64,000 bases of DNA from assembly GCA_021464525.1 (NCBI GenBank), contig JADRCO010000033.1:1-64000 (forward strand), given 5' to 3'. How positions within the stretch are numbered: the stretch's first letter is position 1; the number at the start of each line of letters is the position of its first letter. Of this stretch, positions 47,356 through 57,987 are shown piece by piece. A model generated the notes under the pieces. That model saw nothing but the letters and a program-made list of their open reading frames with translations, ran no database searches and was not told where the DNA came from. The translations under genes were made by a program, and so were the position numbers. Origin of the DNA: Rhizophagus sp. LPA8_4_AMF. Taxonomy: Eukaryota > Glomeromycota > Glomeromycetes > Glomerales > Glomeraceae.

Positions 47356-48589
47356 CAAGGTAGTTATGTGAATTAGCGGTATACATTTTATTTTTGGAGG
47401 ATCAGCAGAGGATTATAAAATATTGCATCATAACAGGTTCTTGGATACCAAGTTCCTTTAACTATAGGGTAGTCTGCTAAGATGAGGTGTTATAGATATA
47501 CTTTTACCTATATAGGAGCAAGTTCTACCGACAGTGCACATAAGGGATTTAATAGAATGACAGGTGGTGTTGAATTTATTAATATTAGATAGCTTTAACT
47601 ACATATATTTTAAACATTAACTCTAATAAAATTTAACATGTGCTGCGAAAAAAAAAGAATTTAAATTATATTTACTATAAAATTACTTGTTGATTAAGAT
47701 TTTTATCTAATAATTATTATATTATATAAAAAATCAAGTTAATATAAAAGAAGTAGCTTAATTAAAAGGAATTACTATAATTTTTATTTTATTTTTTATT
47801 ATTTTCAATCGTAATTTTTCCCTTTTTTTTAATTATATTTTCTTTTTTTATATTTTTTACTTTCTTTATTTAATTTTAAATCTAATATAAAAGTCCTATA
47901 TAATATATCTTTTACCATAAACTTAAGATTTTATTAAATAACTTTATTGATTATTGTAAAAGATTTCCATATTTGTAAATTTTATTACATTTAAAAACTT
48001 TTTGAAAACTTTTTTCATTTTCATAAAACCATTTTAAAAACAGTTATTATTACAAAGAAATTATTCTTTATAGCTTGAATTTTTTCTATTATTTAAACCT
48101 AAGATTTTAAAATATTAAAAATTTTCTATAATAATTAATAAGTTAATTACAAACTAAATGCTAAAATATTTCTACTTCAGCATTATTTTTAATAATAAAT
48201 GTTAATTTAGTTGCTTTATTTCAAGTTATATTTACCAGTTTACCATTAATTTTATAATTCCATTACAAATTTAATCAAAGTTATTTAACTAAGAATTATT
48301 ATGAAAGAGAGTTAATTGATAATAATGTTCAAAGTTATTTTCATCTGGTTGCTAATAATATAATATATACAAATCCCTTTGGCTTTAATAACTCAATAAC
48401 TATATAATGAAATATAGTCTATAGATCTGCATTTTCTTTTAATTTTCTATCATCATGTATTATAAAACTTCACTAGCATTATTATATGGAGTTAATAATT
48501 TAGCTTTGATATCTTTTGCTGTTTTATGATCAGCCCTTTGACTAATAATAATATTGTCTTTTGTTTGATGGAATAGAATTATTAGTCTG

Positions 48590-48990
48590 GTGATAATAGG
48601 AGCATGTGATGAAGAGTATTTACCAGTAAATGAGATCCAATAATTTTAATACAAAGTGGCTTTTCTTTTTTTAGCCAGGAAAGTTTTGATTCTGAAATTA
48701 CATGAACTTTACATAGATGATATATTTGGTAGTGAATAATTTGCACAATTTTCTTTACATTACTGATCCCTTTACATTCATGCTGACAACTATCTTCTAT
48801 TTACCTAACACCTTTATGCGTTAATTTAATAATGTCATCTATTTTATTTGTTGACTTCGTACTCCCTTTTTTTTGTATTTTATTCAACATAATCAACTGC
48901 GCCTTCAACATGACTAACAGTAAAATATTTTCATTAACTAGTTTCGAAGTTTTCTTTCTGCTTTGACATTTTATTCTAATATTTTTTAAT
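48590..48990 (-). pseudogene. Eroded coding-like block, unrecognised
   Basis: On the minus strand this stretch translates to protein-like, Lys-rich sequence with a Cys/His cluster (CQHECKGISNVKKIVQIIHY). The frame is interrupted and there is no clear start. Base composition is higher in GC than in the flanking DNA. The family is not recognised. Confidence 0.3.
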
Positions 48991-49128
48991 AGCGAGTGAT
49001 TTCAGCAACGCGTCCAAATGGTATCATCATCATTGTATTTAATTAAAATTTCCATATTATTTGAAGTTACTTTTATTATAGTGCAAAAAAACGCGAACAC
49101 AAAAGTCTCAAATATAATGTCTGAGTGA

Positions 49129-49578
49129 TACAAAAAAAGGCAATCGGATCTTCGATAAACCGGATTTGGTGTTATTTCGGATTTTTCTCCCGGAAACCAA
49201 ATCTGGTATATTAAAACAATCGCGATATACCGGATTTTATTAATGAGGTCGCGATATTTTATAAGTCGATTTGATTCCATATCAGTTTAATAGATATCGG
49301 ATTTTTCAAATTTGGCATTAATGTATATTATTGCCAGCTTAATGATTAATTTCGAAGAATTAAAATTAATCATTTCATACCGAAATTCTTTACAAATATC
49401 ACATACAATTTTACCATTCTTTTTTTTATTTTAATCTTTCAATCAAAGTTTAAAAATAGCTTTAATTTTCTGCATACCTTGATACACCGGATCCTAAATA
49501 ATTCCTGTATAAGAAGTTTTTTTGATATATCGGATGTCTTGGTATACCGGATATTTTCTCAATCCGATCGCCTGTGTA
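49129..49578. mobile_element. Non-autonomous DNA transposon, pogo/Fot1-like ends
   Basis: The left end TACAAAAAAAGGCAATCGGAT and the reverse complement of the right end, TACACAGGCGATCGGATT, are similar, and TA lies at both edges. CGGAT and ATACCGGAT motifs recur within both subterminal regions (for example near 49171, 49231, 49488, 49548). Such CGGAT/ATCCG-rich ends and a TA target fit pogo/Fot1-type elements. The 450-bp length and lack of coding sequence show that it cannot move alone. The open frame at 49280-49002 overlaps its left end by chance. Confidence 0.6.
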
Positions 49579-50274
49579 GCATATTTTGATTGGTCAGGTT
49601 TCATGGTCAAGTTTCAAAAATTGCAGCGTAAAAGTATTATGCAAGACATTGAAATGCAAATAGAAACAAAAAAAAATTTTTTACAGATTATTCTTTGAAA
49701 AAAATCCAAGTTCGGTTAGAATATCTAGACATCTTTTGTATTTGCCAGATATAGGCTTATAGAAAAATAAGCACATTCTTATTCGAAAAAAAAATTTTTT
49801 TTTTTTTTACAGGTTTATTTTCACACATTTATGCGTGAGTCATCGGAAGACTCAAAAAATTTTATGATAAAATAGTATGATATCAATATTTTCCTTTGTT
49901 TGAACGAAAGGATATTTTCCACAGAAAAAAAAAATTGGCGTGCGTCAAATTTGACTTCTTAAAAGCGCAATAAATCCAAATATGAGTTTTATTATTATAG
50001 TATTATAAACAAATATTTTTCTATATACAGTATATTAAAAAAAATAATTCCGAAACAAGTATTGTACTACAAATCCAAAAAGTTACTTCAATATACCTAG
50101 TTTTATACCTAGTAACAAAGTAAAGAAGATGAGTTCGTTAATGTATAAACCCAAAAGTATAACACTTTTTTGTAATAAATACCTTAGCTCTTCACATAAT
50201 TGACAGTCCCGATAAATAAATATTTTGATCAACCAATTAAATTCTTGCGAAAATCATAAATCTTATTTTACACG

Positions 50275-50827
50275 ATGTTCAACAAGACATTGCTGCTTTT
50301 CATTGTGTTTATGACTTTCACTAAGGCATCTAAAGTGGGCGATTGTAGAAAAGAATGTCAAAGTTAGTATTTTATTACTTAAAATATATAGGGATCTAAA
50401 TCTTAATTATAATTATTCATGTTTTTGACTAGTTTTTGTTAAAGAATGCGGTGAAAATGGAGATAATGCCATACTCCTTACTTTTGTTTCTGGGGTTTTT
50501 ACTTTAGTGAGTGCGATTTTAGCTGAAATTCTAAGTCATTATCTTAATTCAAGAAATCGACGAACTTAATCTTGCCACTTTTTATAAATTGTCTTTTTTG
50601 TTATCAATATAAACATGTTCTTTAGTATTATACATTTAGTTCAAAATTTTTGTTTTATTAATGAAAAATTATTGTACTTTAATCTAGTATATTATTTATT
50701 TTATTTTATTTTGTTTATTTTTATTTTATTTTTACTTTAGTGGACCTCCATTTATCAACAAGGATATGAAAGGATCTTAGGATTGGCACCATCTGGCACC
50801 TCAAGAAAGGAAAACGAACACGGCTAA
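50275..50827 (+). CDS. Small secreted or membrane protein, two possible C-termini
   Basis: Exon 1 (50275-50362) starts with a clear signal peptide (MFNKTLLLFIVFMTFTKA) followed by a Cys-containing segment (VGDCRKECQ). Exon 2 begins at 50433 with FVKECGENGD. Read through, exon 2 ends at 50569 and gives 74 residues with a hydrophobic helix (AILLTFVSGVFTLVSAIL) and a basic end NSRNRRT, so a type I membrane protein. Alternatively a strong GTGAGT donor at 50507 joins in phase to an acceptor at 50740 and an exon 50741-50827 (WTSIYQQGYERILGLAPSG and onward). This ends at TAA and removes part of the helix, giving 82 residues. I cannot choose between the two. No family is recognised. Confidence 0.6.
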
Positions 50828-51857
50828 GAAACACTATAGAAACGTTAGCCCTGTTCATCGCAATCAATCCGATCATAATTAATTATTTTTTTTTCGTCTG
50901 AACAGCTATTGTCTCTATACTAACCTCTAATCTAGCATATAATAAGCATGGTCAGAGGTCGAACCTCAGATCGACACGTGACAGCCAATTTTTTCTCTAG
51001 GAGTAGCGCGCCTATAACCCAACGAATGTAATAAAATAATTGTTCTCCAACTGCTGCATTATGGTTCTTTGCAGTTCTTTGATTATGGCCCTTTTCAGGT
51101 GTAAAAATTCTGAATTGACTGAGTGTGTAGTGGATATTATGTGTTTTAATATTTAATGTTGTTGCATCCTGTTTGGCTTTTAAATCCTTAGTGAACCTCT
51201 TGGAAATAGAAAAAATAACCGAATAAATAAAATAAACTGCATTTATATTATAAAATATACAATACGTGTAAGAATGAAATTAACAGCAGATTATTTTTTG
51301 GAACTTGGAGAATATTCTTCATATGTATGATTTAAAATTACGTGCGCAATATCTATTGTGTAGAATGTGGTTACTTTATAATGGTGGATAAGTCGTAATA
51401 TTTTTAATGATAGAAGAGTTTTATGCGCTGGAAGAGGTTTAGATTCTGAAGAATTCTATATGCTGGCAGTTCCGCCCAAGGGATGATTCAAAGATTTATT
51501 TAAAAACACTATTTTATCAAAATTTTTGTATGTGCAAAGCGCAACTAAGAATTTTTTGGGCATAAGCGAAGCGAAGAGTTATATTTTATTGTCACGTGTA
51601 AGTGAAATTTTCAATTATAATTACACGTATGATTTATAAAAAAGCCATTTGTTGAAAACTCACGAGATCAATTTCTAAAAAATTTCATAATATCGTTTCA
51701 CAAGTTTATCAAGTTTATCATCAAATTATACATATAAACTGTTCACGATACTAATCGATATTAATTTACCTTAAATTATTGAATTCTAAATTTATAAATT
51801 ATTATAAACCTTAATATTTACTCATTTTTTTCATTTTAAATTAAATTCAATAAAGAA
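50828..51857. other. Intergenic region before COQ4
   Basis: About 1.0 kb without a gene. CACGTG occurs at 50975-50980 and 51593-51598, the latter 260 bases before the COQ4 start. A short hairpin-like TCAGAGGTCGAACCTCAGA lies at 50952-50970. Confidence 0.5.
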
Positions 51858-52815
51858 ATGTTGCGTTCAACATTATCATTACCGGTATCATCGCAAGTTT
51901 TAACAAGAAAAATTTTACTAACTCGAAATAAATCATCTATTAATTTACATAGAGGTATTTGTATGATATTAAAATATGAAATATAATTCTAAATGAATAT
52001 AATGAATATAATGCTTAGATAAAAAAAATTTAGAATTACGAGCGCACTATGCATCAAGTACAAATGCGCAAATATCAAACCTTCAAAAAAGTATACTTGC
52101 AGTATCATCAGCATTTATAGCATTCATTGATCCAAAAAGAGGAGGTAAGCTTCTTTTTTATTTTCATCCATTGTTATAAAGGACGAAACCACGAAATGGA
52201 CTTCGGGTAACTCAACTTATTTACATTTTTTCCTTAATAGATATGATAGCGACATTAGGAGAGACAACGGGATCAATATTTGTCAATGAAATGAGAGATA
52301 ACATGTTACGAGACAAAACAGGGCGGAGAATTCTTCGAGAACGTCCACGAATTCATTCAAGTACAATAGATATTCCATATTTACGTTCATTACCATTAGG
52401 AACATTTGGTAAAGAATATACAAATTTTTTGGATGAACAAAAAGTAACACCAGATACGAGAGTCAAAGTACAATATATTTATGATGATGAATTAGCTTAT
52501 GTCATGCAAAGATATAGGGAATGTCATGATTTTTTTCATGCTTTAACTAATCTACCTACAAATGTTGAAGGTGAATTGGCATTAAAATGGTTTGAGTTAG
52601 CTCAAACTGGATTGCCTATGACTTTATTGAGTTCTATTTTTGGGCCTATAAGACTTTCTTTTAAGGAAAAAGAAAGATTATTTAAGAAATATGTCCCTTG
52701 GGCTTTACAATGTGGATCTCAATGTAAATTTTTATTGAATGTTTATTACGAAGAGTGTTGGGATAAAAATATTGAAGAAATGAGAAAAGAGTTAGGAATT
52801 TATCTTGCAGAATAG
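51858..52815 (+). CDS. COQ4: Ubiquinone biosynthesis protein Coq4
   Basis: Exons 51858-51954, 52034-52144 and 52241-52815 encode 260 residues. The N-terminus is rich in Arg, Ser and Leu without acids (MLRSTLSLPVSSQVLTRKIL), a likely mitochondrial targeting sequence. The body carries the Coq4 signature HDXXH-X11-E (HDFFH at 165-169, Glu181), which binds a divalent metal. Also visible are GRRILRERPRIHS, LRSLPLGTFGKEY and GPIRLSFKEKERLFKKYVPW. Coq4 acts at the matrix face of the inner membrane in coenzyme Q synthesis, in the CoQ synthome, and has been linked to oxidative C1 decarboxylation of the ring. The gene converges with URA5 with 50 bases between stop codons. Confidence 0.93.
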
Positions 52816-52865
52816 AAGAACTTTGTAATTTTATTAAAAAAAAGTACTCTATCAGTAATTATACT

Positions 52866-53519
52866 TTATACCCCATATAAAGCTTTATATTCTTTCATCT
52901 TTAATAATTGTTCATCATAACCACCTTTCTCTTTAATATATTCAATAATTTGATCTAAATTAACAATAGCTTTAACAGGAACACCAAAATCATCTTCAAT
53001 TTGTTGTACAGCAGATTTATGTCCAGTTCCTTTTTCTTGTCTATCGACAGCGATAAGAACACCAGAGACCTTCGCTCCATTCTTTGAAATGATTTCAAAA
53101 CTTTCTCTAATAGAAGTACCAGCTGTAATAACATCATCAATAATTAATATATTTCCACTAAGTGATGCTCCAATGATATTGCCGCCTTCTCCATGATCTT
53201 TTATTTCCTTTCTATTAAATGAATATGGTATATTTTTTTTGAATATATCTGATAATGCAATAACTGTTGAAGATATTAATGGTATTGCTTTATATGCCGG
53301 TCCAAATATTCCATCATAAACTAGTTCATGTGAAAATGATTCTATAGTTTTTGCATAAAATTTACCAATTTTTGATAATGATTCTCCTGAATTGAATTTT
53401 CCAGTATTCAAAAAATATGGACTTATACGACCAGATTTTAATGTAAACGAACCGAAACTTAAAATATTTTGTGAAATTAAGAACTCTATAAATTCTTTTT
53501 GATATTGTTCAAGTGCCAT
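52866..53519 (-). CDS. URA5: Orotate phosphoribosyltransferase
   Basis: An intronless frame of 217 residues, the usual fungal length. The PRPP-binding motif ILIIDDVITAGTS lies at residues 124-136, the flexible catalytic loop RKEIKDHGEGG at 103-113, and TLKSGRISPYF at 26-36. It converts orotate and PRPP to orotidine monophosphate in pyrimidine synthesis in the cytosol. It is the only clearly intronless housekeeping gene in the window. Its 3' end faces COQ4 and its 5' end faces the VNX1-like gene. Confidence 0.96.
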   Translation of the reverse strand: MALEQYQKEFIEFLISQNILSFGSFTLKSGRISPYFLNTGKFNSGESLSKIGKFYAKTIESFSHELVYDGIFGPAYKAIPLISSTVIALSDIFKKNIPYSFNRKEIKDHGEGGNIIGASLSGNILIIDDVITAGTSIRESFEIISKNGAKVSGVLIAVDRQEKGTGHKSAVQQIEDDFGVPVKAIVNLDQIIEYIKEKGGYDEQLLKMKEYKALYGV

Positions 53520-54120
53520 TGCCCAACTGCAAATTTTAGATCTACTAGATCTATTGATGAAATAATAAAATATTTTCTCGTTTCGTTAGTGTTTCGTTAC
53601 GTACGTGAGTCACGTGTAAGTGCAGCGATATCAGGAGAAAGAGGAGAAAGGAGTCGAAAAATATCGGAACCAGAGCGCCAAGGGATCTATAATTATTAAT
53701 GAATTATTAATTTGGGAGAAATCTTAAAAAGTTACTCCCGATTAGCATTACAAAATTAGTAATCAATTTAATATTTTATTATGTATGAAGTAATCTTTAG
53801 TATAAAAAGAGTAAAAATCAAGTAAACAAACAAAACGTGATATAAATATTTAGTTAGCATTGCATCCATTGCATCGCAAAAAAGTTTATAATCAATGACA
53901 GTTTATTGGGACCACATTTATGGTAATCCTTTGTTGTACACTTTGAACTTATAAATTTAAATCCTAATTAGATATTTTCAATAATCTTTTTCTCCCTTTT
54001 TTTTTTGTTTTTGTTTATGAAAAAGAAAGTAGAGAATTAATAATAAAAATTTAATGATAATAAAATTTGTAATATTAGTTTTTAACTTAAATAGTAGTAA
54101 ATAACTCGATTTGATAGAAA
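53520..54120. other. Divergent promoter region, URA5 and VNX1-like
   Basis: A 600-base region between two divergent start codons. It holds a composite TGAGTCACGTG site (listed separately) near URA5, with GTTTCGTTA twice just before it (about 53578-53599). The 66-codon open frame at 53499-53699 is not supported. Confidence 0.55.
53606..53616. promoter_or_regulatory. Overlapping bZIP and E-box site before URA5
   Basis: TGAGTCACGTG combines a Gcn4/AP-1-type bZIP site TGAGTCA (53606-53612) with an overlapping CACGTG (53611-53616). It lies about 90 bases upstream of the URA5 start codon on the other strand, a plausible promoter position. Binding by a Gcn4-like or bHLH factor is inference. Confidence 0.5.
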
Positions 54121-57100
54121 ATGTCAAACGAAGATAATCAGGGTGTACCCCCTATTCAAATTACAACGATTGCGGGCAGTAGTGTTAATAGTAGTGTTGA
54201 ACCTTCCGAAGGACCACACAGAATATCAATCAATGATCCAAGATCAAATCCCGCGTCACCAACATTGACTACGCCTAAATTACGTCGGCTTAAATCTCAT
54301 GATAACGATGGAGACGATGAAGACGATTACGATTATGATTCTGGCGATTCTAAAAGACATAAAAGAAAAAGTTTAAGAAAACGGCGTTCATATAGACATA
54401 GAAAATCTAGTATATCATCTCGTGCGGAAGATGACGCAATTGATGAAAATCAAAATGAAGATGAAATTGACGAGAATGAATCTGATCATGAACCTGTCAC
54501 TCTTAAAGATAGACAAGAAGTAAGTTGAATGCATGCTAGTTATTTTTACTGATTTATAGTACGGATTAGACCTTTTAATTCATATTTACGATTAGGCTCT
54601 CAACACTACTCATCCATTTGGTTTACCAATATGGAAACCGGCGTTATATAAAAAATCACGTTCTGTGACGCGTAATGCGAATTCAGCGCTTCATTCAATA
54701 CCATCTCCAGATTTATATATTAGTCCTGGTAACATTGTTTGGGCAATATGTTTTGGATGGTGGTTAGCAATAATATCATATGTTGTATCAATTATGTTAT
54801 TTTTGATGCCATTTGGAGGATGGATGTACGCAAAAGTATTACGAGAATTAAGTTTTTATATATTTTGGCCATTCGGTAAATTTGTCGAAAAAGATGATGA
54901 TTGGCATGATGATACATCAAGTCATGAACAACCAACTGACTATTTTAGTCATCATGATGTGGATATCGAGGAAAGTGAGACTAGACCTTTATTGGGAAGA
55001 AGTCTTTATATTAATTCGAGAAGAAATAGTCGTTCAGAAAAATTTAATTTATTTGAAAAGTTGGATGAAATTGGTCCATCAGGCGTTTTCTTTTATTTCT
55101 GGTTCTACACAGTCCTAGGTGAGTAACAAGAAATTGGACATTTATTATATAATATGTGTAATTTAACAAGTTATTTCTAAATATTTTAGCCCCAGCATTT
55201 TTTCTCGTTTCAGTCTTATGTTGGTTATCGGTATTTCCAATACCAATGGCAAAATTAATATTTGAATTACTTAAACATTTAAATAGAAAACCGTTATCAT
55301 TACATTTTAAATCAGGATCATCTCGAACAACATCAAGATCAGCAGTATTATTATGTACATATAGAGCTTTTGGACTGCAATATTACAAGTATACATATGA
55401 AGGGATTAACATAATGTTTATAAATTTATTGCCGATAGTATTCTTTGTTATTATAGATGATCGGTTTCTTAAACATAAATTTAAAGATTATTTTTTTTCA
55501 ACAGAAGAATTTATATTTGCATTATCATTAGCATCAGTTATACCCTTAAGTTATTTTATTGGTACAGCAGTAGCTTCTATTTCAGCTCAATCATCTATTG
55601 GTTTGGGAGCTGTTATTAATGCTACTTTTGGTAGTATTATTGAAATTATTTTATATGCTATTGCTTTAAATAGAGGCAAAGGTAAATTAACGGAGGGTAG
55701 TATTATTGGAAGTATTATGGCTGGTGTCCTGTTAATGCCTGGTGTTAGTATGGTAAGTGGTGGTCTAAAAAGAAAAGAACAAAATTTTAATTCTAAAAGT
55801 GCAGGTAATTTTATGTAAAAGTTTCCTTTTTTTAATTATAAATATATGTGTATGTACTGAATTTGTTTATTGGATTTTATAGGAGTGACATCAACCATGC
55901 TTATTATGGCTATTATTGGTGTATTTACTCCAACTTTGTTCTTTCAAACATATGCTCCTGTAAGTTTGTTTTTATTTTAAGTAATTTTAATGATTTTATT
56001 TATTTTCTTTTAAAAAAAGTTAATTATTTTTATTGTTTTTTATTAGTATAAAATGTCTTGTAAACCGTGTGATGAAGCATTATTTTCAGAATCTTGTCAG
56101 ATATGTTCGCACTCAGTAGTTGAACCGATCGAAACTCCATTATACAAAGAACACGTCAAACCATTGATGTATTTCTGCGCAATAATTCTTTTATTGGTAA
56201 ACATCTCTTTAAACCTTTTTTTTTTTTCATCGAAAGTTTATTCACTATTTACTAACAGAATGATGTCATGTTTTGTAGTCATATTTAATTGGATTATGGT
56301 TTTCATTACGCACGCACGCAGCATTAGTTTATCAAACACCACAAGAACGACCAGAACGACCACAATCCATATATCAACGTTGGGTTCCCGTAAATATTAT
56401 TCAACAACTACTTCCACACTCACAAAATTTCCTAAATCAACAACAGCATCATGTTAATCCACAGAATGAACATTTAGCACCACCACCATTACCAAGAACA
56501 ATGTCAGCACCTAGTTCAGCAATTCCAGTTCAGAGTATACAGAGTATACTTGTTCACAATGATGATAATGCAATTAATTTAACTAGTGTACCAAATAATC
56601 TTCATAATCAACAATCAATTAATTTAAGACATGCTAATGAACCTGAAGAAGAAGAAGAAGAAGAAGTTCATGGTCATGATTCTCCTAATTGGGGTAAATT
56701 TAAAAGTGGATTCGTATTATTATCTTGTACTGCTTTATATTCTTTCATTGCAGGTAAGAGAATTTTTTAGTTTAAAAAGTCTTCTATGATTTTTAAATAT
56801 TAATATGAATTTTTTTTCTTTTTTTAGAAATTTTGGTTGAGAATGTTACATTTGTTTTAAAACATGTTAATACGACGGAAAAAATATTAGGATTAACTCT
56901 GTTTGCTTTAGTACCAAACGTAACAGAATTTCTTAATGCAATGTTATTTTCTTTATATGGAAATATTGCTCTTAGGTAACTTTTTCTTTTTTTTTTTTAA
57001 AAAAAAAAAAGAACTTATTTTAATGTTGATTAATGTTTTTATTTCATTTAATTAATTATAGTATGGAAATTGGTTCAGCTTATGCATTACAAGTATGCCT

Positions 57101-57452
57101 TTTACAAATCCCAGCTATGGTAGCATATTCAGGTTGGGTTAATAGAGGCAAAACAGATGATCAACAGAAAGATCGCACATTCACGTAAGTCATTAACCCT
57201 TCTATTTTTCTTTTATTCTTTCTTTTTTTTTAAAATAAAACAAAATTTTTTTTAAACAAAATTTTTTATTATAGGTTGGTATTCCCTAAATGGGATGTAT
57301 TTGCTGTAATATTTTCAGTATTTTTATTAACTTATACCTACATAGAAGGAAAATCGAATTATTTTAAAGGATCTATATTAATTTTATCTTATGCGGTATT
57401 AATGGCTGGGTTTTTCTATGCTCCTTCTAATTATGATAGTTATATTTTTTAA
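54121..57452 (+). CDS. VNX1: Vacuolar cation/H+ exchanger, VNX1-like
   Basis: Nine exons: 54121-54519, 54596-55118, 55190-55804, 55883-55959, 56047-56196, 56279-56753, 56828-56975, 57062-57184 and 57275-57452. Frame is kept throughout and gives 895 residues; yeast Vnx1 has 908. The first 130 residues are hydrophilic, acidic and Arg/Ser-rich. The first exchanger repeat has INATFGSIIEIILYAIAL (about residues 449-466); the second has LFALVPNVTEFLNAM and SMEIGSAYALQVCLLQIP (about 771-813). Between them is a Gln/Pro-rich loop ending in a run of seven Glu followed by VHGH. Vnx1 is a low-affinity Na+/H+ and K+/H+ antiporter of the vacuole membrane in the CAX superfamily. A calcium specificity cannot be excluded from sequence. 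Confidence 0.88.
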
Positions 57453-57987
57453 AATTATAATTATTTATTATTATTGCATTTTTTTCTCTTCTTTTCTCGT
57501 AATTATGTAATTTAATGGAAATATATTGATTTATTATAATAAATGTATAATAACTGGTACATAATATTTATCATATCTAAAAATTTTTTACTGTATATAT
57601 ACCAATCATATAAAATAAAAAAAATATATGCTATAATAAAAAGTCTATAGTATGCTTTCATATCATTTTATATTAATTCACATTTAAAAATAGAATAAGT
57701 GAAAAGAAATTTTTTTTTTTTTTTTGAAAAGGTGATCGGTTATTATGTTTATTTATTTTAGATCAATCATTTTTAAATATTAATTTATTTATTTAGGAGA
57801 TATTAATATAATAATCATATAAATTTTGATAAACAACAATTAAAACAAGATGAAAAATAATTTTTTTTTTTTTTTAAAAAAAAAAAAGATAAAAAATAAT
57901 TAAACCTTAACAAAAATAAAAAATTTTCTAATTTAATTTTAGGTTATAATTTTTTCTTTATGACTAGATTATATTTTAATTATCTAA
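57453..57987. other. Region between convergent VNX1-like and myosin genes
   Basis: 535 bases of AT-rich DNA, the 3' flanks of two convergent genes. It contains a 14-T/13-A palindromic tract near 57861-57887. No gene is seen. Confidence 0.55.

Larger units (their letters stand above)
44054..50274. other. 6.2-kb gene-poor AT-rich region
   Basis: No gene with a recognised family was found. The region contains short AGATTCGAAT-type repeats (44240-44345), two small open frames (44559-44705 and 47221-47355), an open stretch at 46669-46965, two inverted-repeat elements (45943-46179 and 49129-49578), a dispersed repeat shared with 133-215 (47370-47430), and a coding-like block on the minus strand (about 48590-48990). 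The rest (44710-45940, 46180-46660, 47600-48400) is almost purely AT-rich. Confidence 0.6.

Noticed and set aside
49002-49280. Open frame of 92 codons on the minus strand
   Set aside because: It crosses the border of the 49129-49578 transposon-derived element and has no domain.
50951-50975. tRNA T-arm-like GGTCGAACC hairpin
   Set aside because: The loop is only 3 bases and no acceptor stem, D-arm or anticodon arm could be placed around it.
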